Below are positions 10,623 through 21,937 of a DNA stretch of 64,000 nt, piece after piece. Under the pieces are notes generated by a model. That model had not been told where the DNA came from. It ran no database searches and saw only the letters and a list, made by a program, of their open reading frames with translations. Each line of letters opens with the position of its first letter. Positions within the stretch are counted from its first letter, which is position 1. The stretch is taken from contig SUZV01000001.1 in NCBI GenBank assembly GCA_015059715.1, positions 180,948 through 244,947 on the forward strand. The letters are read 5' to 3'. The position numbers were made by a program, and so were the translations under genes. The DNA comes from Rikenellaceae bacterium (GTDB taxonomy: Bacteria > Bacteroidota > Bacteroidia > Bacteroidales > Rikenellaceae).

Positions 10623-11960
10623 TTACAACGTGTTTATAAAGTCGTAGATGCCAAAGGCAAAGACTATCGACACCAGTACGGGGCATACCCATCTAAGTAG
10701 AAAACTGATAATCGGATAGCTGCTCTTGTCGATGCCTCCCTCGGCTGTGAGCTCGGCACGCATATCCTCGCGTCTCCATATCCATCCAACAAATACCGAG
10801 GTGAGTATGCCGAGAAGTGGCAACATCACGATAGCCGTGAAGTTGTCGAGCAGCGAGAAGAAGTTCATGCCTGCAACTTTATACTCGCTCCAATCGCCAA
10901 GCGACAGCGAGGCTACGGTAGACAAGGCAATAGCTATGAACGTAACAATCAATGCACTCTTATTACGTGACATGCCGCGCTTCTCGACGAAGTATGAGGT
11001 GACGGCCTCGTGCATAGAGATTGTCGACGAGAGTGCGGCAAGAGCTAAGAGCAGGAAGAAGAGCATAGCCCAAATATTACCTGCGGGCATCGCCGAGAAT
11101 ACCTTAGGCATGGCCACAAAGGCAAGCTGCATACCGCTCTCATTCTCAACGCCTGCCGAGAAGATGATAATAGCAGCGGTAAGGGCTACCAAGGTGTCAA
11201 GCGACACTACGCTGATAGCCGTACCTGCCAGCTTTGTACCCTTCTTAAAGTATGAGCCATAGATGAGCATAGCTCCCATACCGATTGAGAGGGTAAAGAA
11301 GGCTTGGCCCATAGCATCGAGGAAGGTCTTGCCCGTAACCTTCGAGAAGTCGGGAGTAAAGACACTGCCCAGAGCCTCGCGGCCCTCGGGGAGCCACAAC
11401 GAGTAGACGGCCAGCACGATAAGTATGACAAAGAGCAGTGGCATCATAATTTTTGAGGCCTTCTCGATACCTCCCTGCACACCTCCAACGATAATGAAGT
11501 GGTTGGCAAGGATGAAGATGTAGGTGTATATCAGTGGCTTCCATGTCGCGGTGGTAAACTCCGTAAAGAAGGCTCCGTAGTCGCCACCAATGCTATCTGT
11601 TGCCGACGAGAGGGCGTAGTTGAGCGTCCAGCCCGAGATTACAAAGTAGTAACCCATAATAAGGGTCACCGAGATAAGGCCTGCAGCACCTAACCAGCCC
11701 CACCCCTTGCGAATCTTCGAGAAGGCATCGATAGGGTTGCTCTTGGCGTTATGCCCCACGGCAAACTCGGCAATAAGAAGCGGCAAACCCAACAGGAGGA
11801 TGCAGCCTAAGTAGATGATGATAAATGCACCACCACCATTCTCGGAGGTGATGTAGGGGAAACGCCAAATGTTACCAAGGCCAATTGCTGAGCCTGCGGC
11901 GGCAAGGATGGCGGCTATCTTACCTCCAAAGCCACCACGTTTGGTTGTCTGTGTTGCCAT
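10623..11960 (-). CDS. Neurotransmitter:sodium symporter (SNF) family transporter
   Basis: [32 protein letters not shown] signature. Confidence 0.92.
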   Translation of the reverse strand: MATQTTKRGGFGGKIAAILAAAGSAIGLGNIWRFPYITSENGGGAFIIIYLGCILLLGLPLLIAEFAVGHNAKSNPIDAFSKIRKGWGWLGAAGLISVTLIMGYYFVISGWTLNYALSSATDSIGGDYGAFFTEFTTATWKPLIYTYIFILANHFIIVGGVQGGIEKASKIMMPLLFVILIVLAVYSLWLPEGREALGSVFTPDFSKVTGKTFLDAMGQAFFTLSIGMGAMLIYGSYFKKGTKLAGTAISVVSLDTLVALTAAIIIFSAGVENESGMQLAFVAMPKVFSAMPAGNIWAMLFFLLLALAALSSTISMHEAVTSYFVEKRGMSRNKSALIVTFIAIALSTVASLSLGDWSEYKVAGMNFFSLLDNFTAIVMLPLLGILTSVFVGWIWRREDMRAELTAEGGIDKSSYPIISFLLRWVCPVLVSIVFAFGIYDFINTL

Positions 11961-12021
11961 AGCAATATTAGATTAACTGAAGATTCTATGTCGGTTACTT
12001 TTGAATTTGTAATTGTCTACG

Positions 12022-12381
12022 CTATCCTACAAGCGTTACACTCACCCTATCTATCTTGCCCCCCAGCGGAGGTGCTATCTTCGATACGGTACACTCCATC
12101 TCGACAATCTGTGGGAAGGCCGCGCGCACAGCATTGATGATATCGGTTGCCGCAGCCTCGATAGTGTGGCGCGTGTGCTTCATCGATGCCTCGACAATCT
12201 CGTAGACCGTAAGGTAGTTGACCGCCTGGCGCACATCGTCGCTCTCGGGCAGCGTGCCCAATGCGGTGCGTATCACTAAGTCTACGCGAAAACGGTTACC
12301 CACCTGCTGCTCAAGGTCGTAGCAACCATGATAGGCGCGTAGGTAGATGCCGTCAAGGCGTATGGTGTATAACTTCTCCAC
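12022..12381 (-). CDS. folB: Dihydroneopterin aldolase
   Basis: 119 aa, IRLDGIYLRAYHGCYDLEQQVGNRFRVDL...; FolB-like. Confidence 0.9.
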   Translation of the reverse strand: MEKLYTIRLDGIYLRAYHGCYDLEQQVGNRFRVDLVIRTALGTLPESDDVRQAVNYLTVYEIVEASMKHTRHTIEAAATDIINAVRAAFPQIVEMECTVSKIAPPLGGKIDRVSVTLVG

Positions 12382-12383
12382 GG

Positions 12384-13679
12384 CTACTCTATAGTTATCA
12401 GGTAGTAGTTCTTCTTACCGCGCTGCACCAAGAGGTACTTACCGGCGATGAGGTCTTCGGCGGTAACTACACGCATAGCATCCGCAACCCTCTCCTTGTT
12501 GAGCTGCACGCCACCGCCCTGCACCATCTTACGGCACTCACCCTTCGAGGGGAACACCTTGCATACGTCGGCAATGATGTCGATAAATGGCTTGTCGAGG
12601 TTACTACGCGCGATGGTGAACTGTGGCACGCCCTCGAACACCTGAAGCAGTGTAGCCTCGTCGAGCGAGCGTAGTGCCTCCGAGGTGGCGTTGCCAAAGA
12701 GAATGTTGGATGCCGCCTGAGCCTTCTCCAGCTCCTCCTTAGAGTGAATCATCGTCGTTATCTCCTCGGCAAGACGCTTCTGTAGTATGCGGAGGTGTGG
12801 TGCCTCATCGTGCTGTGCTATGAGCGTCTCGATAGTCTCGCGGTCGAGAAGCGTGAATATCTTGATATAACGCTTAGCATCGTCGTCACTCACATTGAGC
12901 CAGAACTGATAGAACTTATATGGCGAGGTGTAGCGAGCATCGAGCCATACATTACCCGACTCGGTCTTACCAAATTTCGTTCCATCGGCCTTGGTGATTA
13001 GTGGGCAGGTGATTGCAAAGGCCTCGGCCTCGGCACCGAGCTTACGACGTATAAGCTCCGTACCTGTGGTGATGTTGCCCCACTGGTCGGCACCTCCGAG
13101 CTGTAGCTTGCAACCATACTCCTGATATAGGTGCAGGAAGTCGTAACCCTGGAGTAGCTGGTATGTAAACTCGGTAAACGACATGCCATCACCCTCGCCA
13201 TTGAAACGCTTCTTAACAGAGTCCTTAGCCATCATATAGTTTACGGTGATGCACTTGCCAATATCGCGTGCAAAATCCAAGAACGAGAACTCCTTCATCC
13301 AGTCGTAGTTGTTGACCAAGATAGCATGGTTCTCTGCCGTAGAGTCAAAATCGATGAGCTTAGCTAACTGATTCTTGATAGCCTCCTGGTTGTGGCGCAA
13401 CGTAGCCTCGTCGAGCAGGTTGCGCTCCTGTGACTTGCCCGAGGGGTCGCCAATCATTCCCGTAGCTCCTCCAATAAGGGCGATGGGGCGGTGGCCACAC
13501 ATCTGGAAGTGCTTAAGTATCATGACACCTACAAGGTGTCCTATGTGTAGTGAGTCGGCCGTAGGGTCGATGCCCAAATATGCCGATGTCATCTCCTTCT
13601 GCAACTGCTCTTTAGCTCCTGGCATAATGGTGTGAATCATACCACGCCACTCAAGCTCTTGAACAAAATCCTTAATCAT
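12384..13679 (-). CDS. tyrS: Tyrosyl-tRNA synthetase
   Basis: [14 protein letters not shown] (HIGH-like), [13 protein letters not shown] (KMSKS-like), C-terminal S4 domain. Confidence 0.95.
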   Translation of the reverse strand: MIKDFVQELEWRGMIHTIMPGAKEQLQKEMTSAYLGIDPTADSLHIGHLVGVMILKHFQMCGHRPIALIGGATGMIGDPSGKSQERNLLDEATLRHNQEAIKNQLAKLIDFDSTAENHAILVNNYDWMKEFSFLDFARDIGKCITVNYMMAKDSVKKRFNGEGDGMSFTEFTYQLLQGYDFLHLYQEYGCKLQLGGADQWGNITTGTELIRRKLGAEAEAFAITCPLITKADGTKFGKTESGNVWLDARYTSPYKFYQFWLNVSDDDAKRYIKIFTLLDRETIETLIAQHDEAPHLRILQKRLAEEITTMIHSKEELEKAQAASNILFGNATSEALRSLDEATLLQVFEGVPQFTIARSNLDKPFIDIIADVCKVFPSKGECRKMVQGGGVQLNKERVADAMRVVTAEDLIAGKYLLVQRGKKNYYLITIE

Positions 13680-13781
13680 AATATAACGTTTAAATCAATA
13701 ATTAACAATTTTATATAGACAACAGACTTATTGTAATGCCCCTCTATTTAATCGGCATGGCTCGCCTACATACTACGCCTA

Positions 13782-15620
13782 TTACTCGGCATCTAACCCC
13801 AGCTCGCTAATCATCTCCGAAAGACGCTCATTTCGCGCAACGAGATGTCTGAGACGGTCCTCAAGGGTTATGGGGCGCGACACCTTGATACGCTCGTTTA
13901 CCTCAACCTCAATCTCTATAAGCCCCGTAGCTCCGCTTATCGTGGAGAATATCTTCTGTAGCTCGCTCTTCTCGCGCATAACCTCCTCGTAGAGGGCCTG
14001 TGAGGCTACCGTAGTACGCACCCTATTGCCCTCAACGGTCATATTCTCAAATACACGACCTAAGCGAGGGCGTGTGGTAAGTAGGCTCTCAACAATCTTC
14101 TCGCGGGCTGCCGTAATCTTATCCTCACACATCGGGTCGATATTGGCTGCCATACGTGCCGCCTCGCTCTCGGCCTCCTCCTGAATCTCCGTAGCACTCT
14201 TAAAATCGCCCTCAAGGACTCCGCTAAGAGATATCTTTGTCACCGCCTGCCTTAGCGTAGCGTATGACCTGTTACTCTTCGGCCTGCTGTCGTTTGTTGT
14301 CGTCCCCATCTGCCCCTCTGACTTAGTGGCTATAGCACCCTTAGCCTTAGGCTCTGGCGTAGCATCCGCCGCGGGGTTTGGTCGCTCCACTGTGGGCGTT
14401 GCCACCACTCTTGCACTCTGAGGTGCTGCCTGCTGGGGCATAGGTACAGGCTGTGGCGACGGAGCTGTAGCGACTAACTCGGGGAGGGCGAAAGATGTTA
14501 CGAAGGTGTCGCTATCTATCGCTCCATTTTTTTTTTGGCCGAGACCTGCAAGTTTCATCAGTCCCAGCTCCACAAGTAGTCGTTGATTTGACGACTGTCG
14601 TATCTTTCCATCCGCCTCGGTGAGGAGTGATATGGCACTAAACAGAAACCCTCGGTCGCACCTTGCCGCCTGCTCCTTATATCGCTCGATAAGCCTGCCT
14701 GTAAACTCTACTAACGTGATTGCTGGGCCTTGGGCCATCAGCAGGTCGCGGAAGTGGGCATTAAGGCCCGAGATAAAGACCTGTGGCGAGAAGCCGCGCG
14801 ACAGCACCTCGTCGAAACGTAGCAACGCATCTACATAGTTGCCTGCAAGGAGTAGCTCGGTGACCGAGAAGTAGGTGTCGTAGTCAAGAACGTTAAGCGT
14901 AGAGGCTACATCCTTATAGTTTAGCTTTGTGCCACAGAACGACACCGCCTTGTCGAACATCGATAGGGCATCGCGCATCGCTCCATCGGCCTTGTGAGCT
15001 ATAAGGTTTAGGGCCTCGTCATCGGCCTCGACACTCTCCTGCGAGGCGATATGTCGCAGGTACTCCACGCCATCTTCGACACGTATGCGGTTGAAGTCGT
15101 ATATCTGGCAGCGCGAGAGTATCGTAGGGATAATCTTATGCTTCTCGGTGGTTGCGAGGATAAATATAGCGTGACGTGGCGGCTCCTCAAGGGTCTTTAG
15201 AAAGGCATTGAAGGCCGCAGGTGTGAGCATGTGTACCTCGTCGATGACGTAGACCGAGTAGCGACCCTGTTGTGGGATGATGCGTACCTGCTCAATGAGG
15301 TTGCGGATATCATCTACCGAGTTGTTCGATGCTGCATCTAACTCGTGAACATTGAGCGAGCGTCCCTCGTTAAACGTGCGGCACGACTCACACTCGTTAC
15401 ACGCCTCGCCCGACTGTGGGTTGAGGCAGTTGATGGTCTTGGCAAAGATACGTGCGCAGGTAGTCTTACCCACACCGCGAGGACCGCAGAAGAGGTAGGC
15501 ATGTGCTAACTGGCCACGCTCGATAGCGTTCTTGAGCGTAGATGTTATATGACGCTGCCCGACAACCGATGCAAAGGTCGTAGGGCGATATTTGCGTGCT
15601 GATACTACAAAATTCTCCAT
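13782..15620 (-). CDS. dnaX: DNA polymerase III subunit gamma/tau
   Basis: MENFVVSARKYRPTTFASVVGQRHITSTLKNAI..., Walker A GPRGVGKTTCARIFAK, zinc module CNECESC. Internal Met at 15620 used as start. Confidence 0.95.
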   Translation of the reverse strand: MENFVVSARKYRPTTFASVVGQRHITSTLKNAIERGQLAHAYLFCGPRGVGKTTCARIFAKTINCLNPQSGEACNECESCRTFNEGRSLNVHELDAASNNSVDDIRNLIEQVRIIPQQGRYSVYVIDEVHMLTPAAFNAFLKTLEEPPRHAIFILATTEKHKIIPTILSRCQIYDFNRIRVEDGVEYLRHIASQESVEADDEALNLIAHKADGAMRDALSMFDKAVSFCGTKLNYKDVASTLNVLDYDTYFSVTELLLAGNYVDALLRFDEVLSRGFSPQVFISGLNAHFRDLLMAQGPAITLVEFTGRLIERYKEQAARCDRGFLFSAISLLTEADGKIRQSSNQRLLVELGLMKLAGLGQKKNGAIDSDTFVTSFALPELVATAPSPQPVPMPQQAAPQSARVVATPTVERPNPAADATPEPKAKGAIATKSEGQMGTTTNDSRPKSNRSYATLRQAVTKISLSGVLEGDFKSATEIQEEAESEAARMAANIDPMCEDKITAAREKIVESLLTTRPRLGRVFENMTVEGNRVRTTVASQALYEEVMREKSELQKIFSTISGATGLIEIEVEVNERIKVSRPITLEDRLRHLVARNERLSEMISELGLDAE

Positions 15621-15762
15621 AACTCGACAAAGGTAGTAATTTTTTCCGTTCTTAAGGCTCGGAAACCAATTTTTTTCGCGCGCGTAGCAGCATTTATGCT
15701 GTGGGTAGGCCGTTTTTTGCAATATTGTATTACCTTTGCGAAAACTTATAGACGTTTAAAGT

Positions 15763-16938
15763 ATGAGAGATTTAAGACTTTTATTTGCCATTTTTGCCAC
15801 GCTGTGTAGCGCAACAATCGCTGTGGCACAGGAGAGTATAGATAGCGGTTTTAACCTTATCGTTGTGGGTGACCCTCAGCCTCAGACAAAGGCCCAATTA
15901 GCGAGTCTGGAAGAGGAGATTATACCGCAAATAGCCACCATCGTCGAGGAGTATAAGGCTCAAAGCAACCGTCCGACGGCGATACTTCTTACGGGCGACG
16001 TAGTGTGGGATACGATGCGCTTCCTGCCGCGTGTTAAGAGTGCCTTTGAGAGTCTCGGTGTGGAGGTGTATGCCGTTATCGGCAACCATGACCACAATCG
16101 CGCCTTCTGCCGTAAGGATGCACGAGCAGAGAGACCTTATGTGAAGGTGTTTGGCCCACGCAATCAATCCTTTACAATGGGTGAAACACTATTTGTTACG
16201 CTCGATAACATTATGTTTAACCCGAATAAAACCTATCGCGAGCAGGTAGATGATGAGCAGCTTGCTTGGCTCGAAGAGGTGATGCGTCAGAACCCCGATG
16301 CTAAGCGTGTGGCGGTGTGTATGCACGCCTCGGCAACAGACTTCCAAACCGAGAAGATTAAGCCTTATGCACAGCCTATTGTCGACATTGTAGGCGACAG
16401 AGAGCTACACTTTGTAACGGGTCATCGACATCGCCACAATACCGCCGAGCATAGCCTGAAACTGTACGAGCATAGCGTGGCACAGGTAAACGGCAATCTG
16501 TGGTTTGCGCCAATATGTTCGGATGGTATGCCCAAGGGGGTATTCTGCATCGAGGAGCGCGACGGAGAGTGGCAGTGGCACCATCGTGTGCTTGGCAGAG
16601 ATGCTGACTATAGGTTAGTCGTCTGGCGCGAAGGTGTCGTTAAGGATAACGAGGAGTATGTTGTAGTCAAGGTCGTAGGCTGGGACAATAAGTGGCGTGT
16701 CGAGTGGGCGGAAAATGGTGTCGAGATGGGCGAGATGGAGCGTATCGAGATATACGACCCAGACTATATGCACTACGTTGAGTATGAGGCTAATTACGGT
16801 AAGAGATATATGGAGCGTCTACGTAACTCGGCAACCCTGCGTAGCCACTACTACCGTCTGCGTCGCACGGTGCAAAATAGCGAAATTACGATTACTGCCT
16901 TCGACAGCTTCGGACGTAGGTTCGAGGAGAGATTATAG
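15763..16938 (+). CDS. Secreted calcineurin-like metallophosphoesterase
   Basis: Signal peptide; VVGDPQPQ, LTGDVVWD, VIGNHDHN, VTGHRHRHN metallophosphatase motifs. Confidence 0.85.
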   Translation: MRDLRLLFAIFATLCSATIAVAQESIDSGFNLIVVGDPQPQTKAQLASLEEEIIPQIATIVEEYKAQSNRPTAILLTGDVVWDTMRFLPRVKSAFESLGVEVYAVIGNHDHNRAFCRKDARAERPYVKVFGPRNQSFTMGETLFVTLDNIMFNPNKTYREQVDDEQLAWLEEVMRQNPDAKRVAVCMHASATDFQTEKIKPYAQPIVDIVGDRELHFVTGHRHRHNTAEHSLKLYEHSVAQVNGNLWFAPICSDGMPKGVFCIEERDGEWQWHHRVLGRDADYRLVVWREGVVKDNEEYVVVKVVGWDNKWRVEWAENGVEMGEMERIEIYDPDYMHYVEYEANYGKRYMERLRNSATLRSHYYRLRRTVQNSEITITAFDSFGRRFEERL

Positions 16939-17065
16939 GTCGGCAAGATTAGGGCGATTAAAGAGTTTAGGGAGGTTTAGGCTGCGGCAGTCTAAATCTC
17001 CCTAAAATCGTTATACGTGCTTACTCTCCCTCTGAAAAATGTGTCAGTAAAGCCATAGTAGTTAG

Positions 17066-18412
17066 CTATTTTGCGATATCTATATCTATATCGCTATTCC
17101 ACTCTCCATCGGCTCCACCGTAGATGATAGGGCGGCTATCGCCATAGCTCTTAAGGTGTTCGTAGGCCTTGTACATATTATAGCCATTGCCCGAGTTGTC
17201 GCCTCCGAGCCTAAAGCCTATGATGCATATATGGTTCTGGCTACGGCGATACATGGCATCCACGCGCACAATATAGTCATCGACAAGCCAGGGGGCATTG
17301 GCTGGTGTGCCTCCTACATTGCGGTTATCGTCCGTAGAGGGTGAGTTGATAGCTGCGCAGTCGATAACATAGATACCAACCCTGTCGCATATATCGTAGT
17401 ACCAACGTGGCTGGGGATAGCTCGGACATAAGCAGTTATAACCCTCGGCCTTGAGTCGCTTAATCTCTCGCTCGGTGGTGGCCATATCGGTGGCGGCGTT
17501 GTATTGTTTCGTCTTAAGCGACAGCTCCTTGTCAAAGGCTGTGATAGCTCCACTATCGGTATAGGCATACTCGCCAAAGCCAACTTTAAGGGGGATATAC
17601 TCCCAAAGAATACCGCTACGCTTGATATATAGCATAAGGTCGTAGAGCTTGGGGTTTGTCGGCGACCAGCGGTTAGGATTAGAGTGGTATATCCAGGGCG
17701 TAAAGCTCATAGTGTCGCGCGTATATCCGCTCATAGCTAAGTCATTGACGCTATACTCCATAAGCTTGCCATCGGGAGCATATATGTCGTAGCCAACCTC
17801 TATAGTCTCGTCCGTAGAGAAGGAGTTATCTACGACGACATCGAGGCGTAGCTGCGCAAAGCGATCTAAAGAGTCGGGGACAAGGCGCACACGAAAGTCG
17901 TAGATGCCCAGCCTGCGCTGAGCAAAGATGTAGCTATTGGCAAATATCTCGCGCTCGGCACTCGTAAGGGCCTCGTCGAGTTGCGACATATAGGGCTCGC
18001 TGATAATAACTACAGCGATGGTATTCTCGCCCTGCTCCAAATAGGGCGAGATGAAAAACTCCGAGGGGGTAAACCTGTCTACAGGCGCGCTTATCTGCTT
18101 ACCGTTGACAAAGAGGGTGTAGCTCTCGGGTGTATTCTCGATATGTAGGTAGGCGTTGTAATCGTTCCATGCGGCGGGTATCTCAACGCGCTGCTCATAT
18201 ACTCGTCGCACGGTGCCCTCCTCGCTCTGAAACGTAAGCTCAGGGGCATAGACAATGTGCTTGTCTATGGCTGTGCGGATGTCGCGCTTGGCATCCTCGC
18301 GCCTGTCGTAACAGATAAACTCGGAGCGCGTAATGCGGCTCTGGGCGAAAGTGTCGGCCGCTGTGAGTAGGCATACAATAGCCGTTAGAAGTAGAGAATA
18401 TGTCGTTTTCAT
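17066..18412 (-). CDS. Secreted GH2 (beta-galactosidase-like) protein, truncated, probably non-catalytic
   Basis: MKTTYSLLLTAIVCLLTAADTFAQ signal peptide; GH2-like jelly roll and TIM-start 'YPQPRWYYDICDRVGIYVID', 'GNGYNMYKAYEHLKSYGDSRPIIYGGADGEWNSDI'. Start set at 18412, not the ORF-track 18901. Confidence 0.7.
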   Translation of the reverse strand: MKTTYSLLLTAIVCLLTAADTFAQSRITRSEFICYDRREDAKRDIRTAIDKHIVYAPELTFQSEEGTVRRVYEQRVEIPAAWNDYNAYLHIENTPESYTLFVNGKQISAPVDRFTPSEFFISPYLEQGENTIAVVIISEPYMSQLDEALTSAEREIFANSYIFAQRRLGIYDFRVRLVPDSLDRFAQLRLDVVVDNSFSTDETIEVGYDIYAPDGKLMEYSVNDLAMSGYTRDTMSFTPWIYHSNPNRWSPTNPKLYDLMLYIKRSGILWEYIPLKVGFGEYAYTDSGAITAFDKELSLKTKQYNAATDMATTEREIKRLKAEGYNCLCPSYPQPRWYYDICDRVGIYVIDCAAINSPSTDDNRNVGGTPANAPWLVDDYIVRVDAMYRRSQNHICIIGFRLGGDNSGNGYNMYKAYEHLKSYGDSRPIIYGGADGEWNSDIDIDIAK

Positions 18413-18565
18413 AGTCATCAACAATGTGTAAAGCTCTAAATATACCTCGCAAAGGTATAAAAAAGTGGTAATATCCCACCTATTTATAAAAAAATTAGTA
18501 ATTTTGTGGCCTATAACCGCGTTAGACCATTGACGATAATAGATGAAATAAAAATATATAGACTT

Positions 18566-19954
18566 ATGAAACTTGTACGTATTGCCGAGATTCTCAAGAT
18601 GGAGGGCGATGGCAGAGATATCACAGTAAAGGGCTGGGTGAGAACCAAGCGAGGAAACAAAAATGTAGCTTTCATAGCACTCAACGATGGCTCGTGTGTG
18701 AGCAATATCCAGGTGGTCGTTGACCTCGCAAAGATTGACGAGGCCGAGCTTAAGGAGGTGACTACAGGTGCCTGCTTGCGCGTAGATGGTACACTCGTTG
18801 CATCGCTCGGTGCTGGCCAGGGCGTTGAGGTGCAGGCCTCGAAAATCGAGATTTATGGTACTGCCGACCCCGAGACATACCCTCTCCAGAAGAAGGGTCA
18901 CTCGCTTGAGTTCCTACGCGACATAGCCTACCTACGTCCACGTACCAATACCTTTGGAGCTGTGTTGCGCATCCGCCACGCTATGGCATTCGCTATTCAT
19001 AAGTATTTCAACGACAAGGGTTTCTACTACCTCCATACTCCACTTATCACTGCGTCGGACTGCGAGGGTGCTGGTGCAATGTTCAACGTGTCGACACTCG
19101 ACATGCAGAACCCTCCACGCAACGAGGATGGCTCGGTAGACTACACTCAGGACTTCTTTGGCAAGCCTTGTAGCCTCACAGTGTCGGGACAGCTCGAAGG
19201 TGAGCTCGGTGCTTTGGCCTTGGGTCAGATATATACCTTCGGCCCTACGTTCCGTGCCGAGAACTCTAATACCCCACGCCACCTTGCCGAGTTCTGGATG
19301 ATAGAGCCCGAGATGGCCTTCTACGAGTTGCAGGACGATATGGATCTTGCGGAGGACTTCCTTAAGTATTTGATTCGTTATGCGTTGGATAACTGCCGCG
19401 AGGACCTTGAGTTTATGAACAAGATGTGGGATAAGGGCCTCTTGGAGCGTCTACAGTTTGTCCTCGACAACGACTTCGTAAGACTCGACTACACCGAGGG
19501 TATCGAGATTTTGAAGGCCTCGGGTAAGAAGTTCGAGTTCCCCTGCGACTGGGGTTGCGACCTACAGTCCGAGCACGAGCGTTACTTAGTCGAGGAGCAC
19601 TTCAAGCGTCCTGTAATCCTTATCAACTATCCTAAGGAGATTAAGGCGTTCTATATGAAGCAGAACGACGATGGCAAGACGGTGCGTGCAATGGATGTCT
19701 TATTCCCACAAATTGGAGAAATTATCGGTGGTTCGGAGCGCGAAGCAGACTTTGGCAAGCTTTGTGCTAGAGTAGATGAGTTAGGAATGAGCCGCAAGGA
19801 GCTGTGGTGGTACCTCGACACACGTCGTTGGGGTTCGGCACCTCACTCTGGCTTCGGCTTGGGCTTCGAGCGTCTGCTCCTCTTCGTTACTGGTATGGCA
19901 AACATCCGCGATGTGATACCATTCCCACGTACTCCGAAGAACGCAGAGTTCTAA
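18566..19954 (+). CDS. asnS: Asparaginyl-tRNA synthetase
   Basis: Class II aaRS motifs: [53 protein letters not shown]. Confidence 0.95.
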   Translation: MKLVRIAEILKMEGDGRDITVKGWVRTKRGNKNVAFIALNDGSCVSNIQVVVDLAKIDEAELKEVTTGACLRVDGTLVASLGAGQGVEVQASKIEIYGTADPETYPLQKKGHSLEFLRDIAYLRPRTNTFGAVLRIRHAMAFAIHKYFNDKGFYYLHTPLITASDCEGAGAMFNVSTLDMQNPPRNEDGSVDYTQDFFGKPCSLTVSGQLEGELGALALGQIYTFGPTFRAENSNTPRHLAEFWMIEPEMAFYELQDDMDLAEDFLKYLIRYALDNCREDLEFMNKMWDKGLLERLQFVLDNDFVRLDYTEGIEILKASGKKFEFPCDWGCDLQSEHERYLVEEHFKRPVILINYPKEIKAFYMKQNDDGKTVRAMDVLFPQIGEIIGGSEREADFGKLCARVDELGMSRKELWWYLDTRRWGSAPHSGFGLGFERLLLFVTGMANIRDVIPFPRTPKNAEF

Positions 19955-20182
19955 ACCGTAAACGCCTAATAAGCGGTCGACCTCTGGCCGACCGTTTATT
20001 GTTTAAATAATTTAGTGACTGCTTTAAATTAACGAACCCTCTATGCTATGTGTAGCTTGCCTCATGGATGTTTATCCGAGCGTAGTACTCCCTACGCGCC
20101 TTAAATCTGGGGACATGGCCACAAATAGGGTAGAAGAGCTTTGTAGATAGATTTAAACAGCACCTTAGACTCCAACAAACCT

Positions 20183-21616
20183 ATGGCAAACAGACTCCAA
20201 CAGACTATATCGCTGCAAACAAAAATCTCTCCGCAGCAGATACAGATGATAAAACTCCTCGAACTGCCAACAATGCAACTCGAGGAGCGCATTAAGCGTG
20301 AGATTGAGGATAATATAGTGCTTGAAGAGGATGTTGAGAGTAGTAGCCAAGGTGAGGGCGAAGAGCTCCCCGAGAAGATATCCGTCGAGGAGTATATCGG
20401 CAAGGAGGATGATACCCCAGCATATAAGGCGCGTGTGAATAACTTCTCGAAGGATGATAAGCAGCGTCCTGTATATATTACCGAGGGCCGCTCACTCGGT
20501 GAGTCGCTTATCGAGCAGCTACGCTTCCGCACACTCAGCGATGAGGAGATGATTGTAGCAGCATATATCGTCGGGAGCATCGACGATGATGGATACCTGC
20601 GTAGGGATATAACCTCGCTAAGTGATGACCTCGCCTTCACGCGCGGTATGGATGTCTCAACCGAGGAGATTGAACGCATACTGTCGTTGGTACAAGAGCT
20701 TGAACCAGCAGGTATTGGGGCTCGCACACTCCAGGAGTGTCTGATGTTGCAGATGCGCCGACATACGCTCGATACGCCTGCTAAGCAGCTTGCTAATAGA
20801 ATCCTAAGCAACCACTTCGAGGCCTTCGCCAAGAAGCACTACGAGAGACTGATGGCACGATTAGGTGTCGGTGAGGATGATTTCCGCGAGGCTATAGAGT
20901 ATATTAGAAGCCTATCACCAAAGCCTGGAAACCTATATACCGATACGGGTATAGATGCTACGCCATATATCACGCCCGACTTTATCCTCGACAGTAGCGA
21001 TGGCTCGATGCGCCTTAGCCTTAATACGTCGGGCATCCCCGAGGTGCGTATCTCGCGCCGCTACCGCGATATGATGCGCGATATGGTTGCCCCCGATGGC
21101 ACTATCAAGGCCGAGGACCGAGAGGCTGTGCAGTTCGTTAAGTCGAAGATAGACTCGGCAAAGTGGTTTATCTCGGCCATAAAGCAACGCCACGATACGC
21201 TTATGCGCACGATGCAAACCATCCTTGACTTTCAGCGCGAATACTTCCAGGATGGCGACAAGAGCAAGCTAAGACCTATGATTCTTAAGGATATAGCAGA
21301 CCGCACGGAGCTTGATGTATCGACAATCTCGCGCGTGGTAAATAGTAAGTATATACAGACATCGTTTGGTATCATACTTCTTAAGTCGCTCTTCTCGGAG
21401 GGTATGCAGACAACTTCGGGCGAGGAGGTGTCGAGCCATGAGATTAAGACCATCCTTGCCGAGTGTATAGATAATGAGGATAAGCGTCATCCGCTCACGG
21501 ACGAAAACCTTATGGATATCCTCAATGAGAAGGGATACCGCATAGCACGCCGCACAGTGGCTAAGTACCGCGAGATGCTTGATATCCCTGTAGCACGTAT
21601 GCGTAAGCAGATATAG
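20183..21616 (+). CDS. rpoN: RNA polymerase sigma-54 factor
   Basis: N-terminal LQTKISPQQIQMIKLLELPTMQLEERIKREIEDN; RpoN box ARRTVAKYREML. Confidence 0.95.
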   Translation: MANRLQQTISLQTKISPQQIQMIKLLELPTMQLEERIKREIEDNIVLEEDVESSSQGEGEELPEKISVEEYIGKEDDTPAYKARVNNFSKDDKQRPVYITEGRSLGESLIEQLRFRTLSDEEMIVAAYIVGSIDDDGYLRRDITSLSDDLAFTRGMDVSTEEIERILSLVQELEPAGIGARTLQECLMLQMRRHTLDTPAKQLANRILSNHFEAFAKKHYERLMARLGVGEDDFREAIEYIRSLSPKPGNLYTDTGIDATPYITPDFILDSSDGSMRLSLNTSGIPEVRISRRYRDMMRDMVAPDGTIKAEDREAVQFVKSKIDSAKWFISAIKQRHDTLMRTMQTILDFQREYFQDGDKSKLRPMILKDIADRTELDVSTISRVVNSKYIQTSFGIILLKSLFSEGMQTTSGEEVSSHEIKTILAECIDNEDKRHPLTDENLMDILNEKGYRIARRTVAKYREMLDIPVARMRKQI

Positions 21617-21683
21617 AGTCGAGGAGTTGAGAGTATGAATGTATAAGAATTTTGGCCGAACCCGAAATTTTATACTCAAATAT

Positions 21684-21714
21684 TTTGGATATTGATAAAA
21701 TATTTCTATCTTTG
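21684..21714 (+). promoter_or_regulatory. Bacteroidetes-type promoter of tRNA-Cys (TTTG-N19-TATCTTTG)
   Basis: TTTG at 21684-21687, 19-nt spacer, TATCTTTG at 21707-21714, upstream of the tRNA. Confidence 0.8.
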
Positions 21715-21755
21715 CACCTCGATATGGTACTTCGTTATCATATTCATAGTGTTAT

Positions 21756-21826
21756 GGTCTGATGGCCGAGTGGCTAGGCAGAGGTCTGCAAAACCTCGTA
21801 CAGCGGTTCGAATCCGCTTCAGACCT
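21756..21826 (+). tRNA. tRNA-Cys (anticodon GCA)
   Basis: GGTCTGA/TCAGACC acceptor stem, anticodon loop CTGCAAA within GAGGT/ACCTC, T-arm GCGGTTCGAATCCGC; CCA not encoded. Confidence 0.95.
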
Positions 21827-21830
21827 CACA

Positions 21831-21865
21831 AAAACAGCGTTAGAAATCACTCTAACGCTGTTTTT
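21831..21865 (+). terminator. Rho-independent terminator after tRNA-Cys
   Basis: AAAACAGCGTTAGA-aatcac-TCTAACGCTGTTTT stem-loop followed by T tract. Confidence 0.85.
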
Positions 21866-21937
21866 CTTTTGTATTTTGACCAATAAGCCAATAAGTAGCT
21901 AACATCTATTAAAAAGGGTGGGGTAGGCAGGCTCTAA

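Noticed and set aside
17066-18901. 611-aa version of the GH2-like ORF
   Set aside because: The N-terminal 163 residues overlap asnS antisense; the signal peptide places the start at 18412.
20101-20832. 243-aa minus-strand ORF, Ser-rich
   Set aside because: Antisense to rpoN; Ser/Arg/Leu-rich composition typical of a shadow frame.
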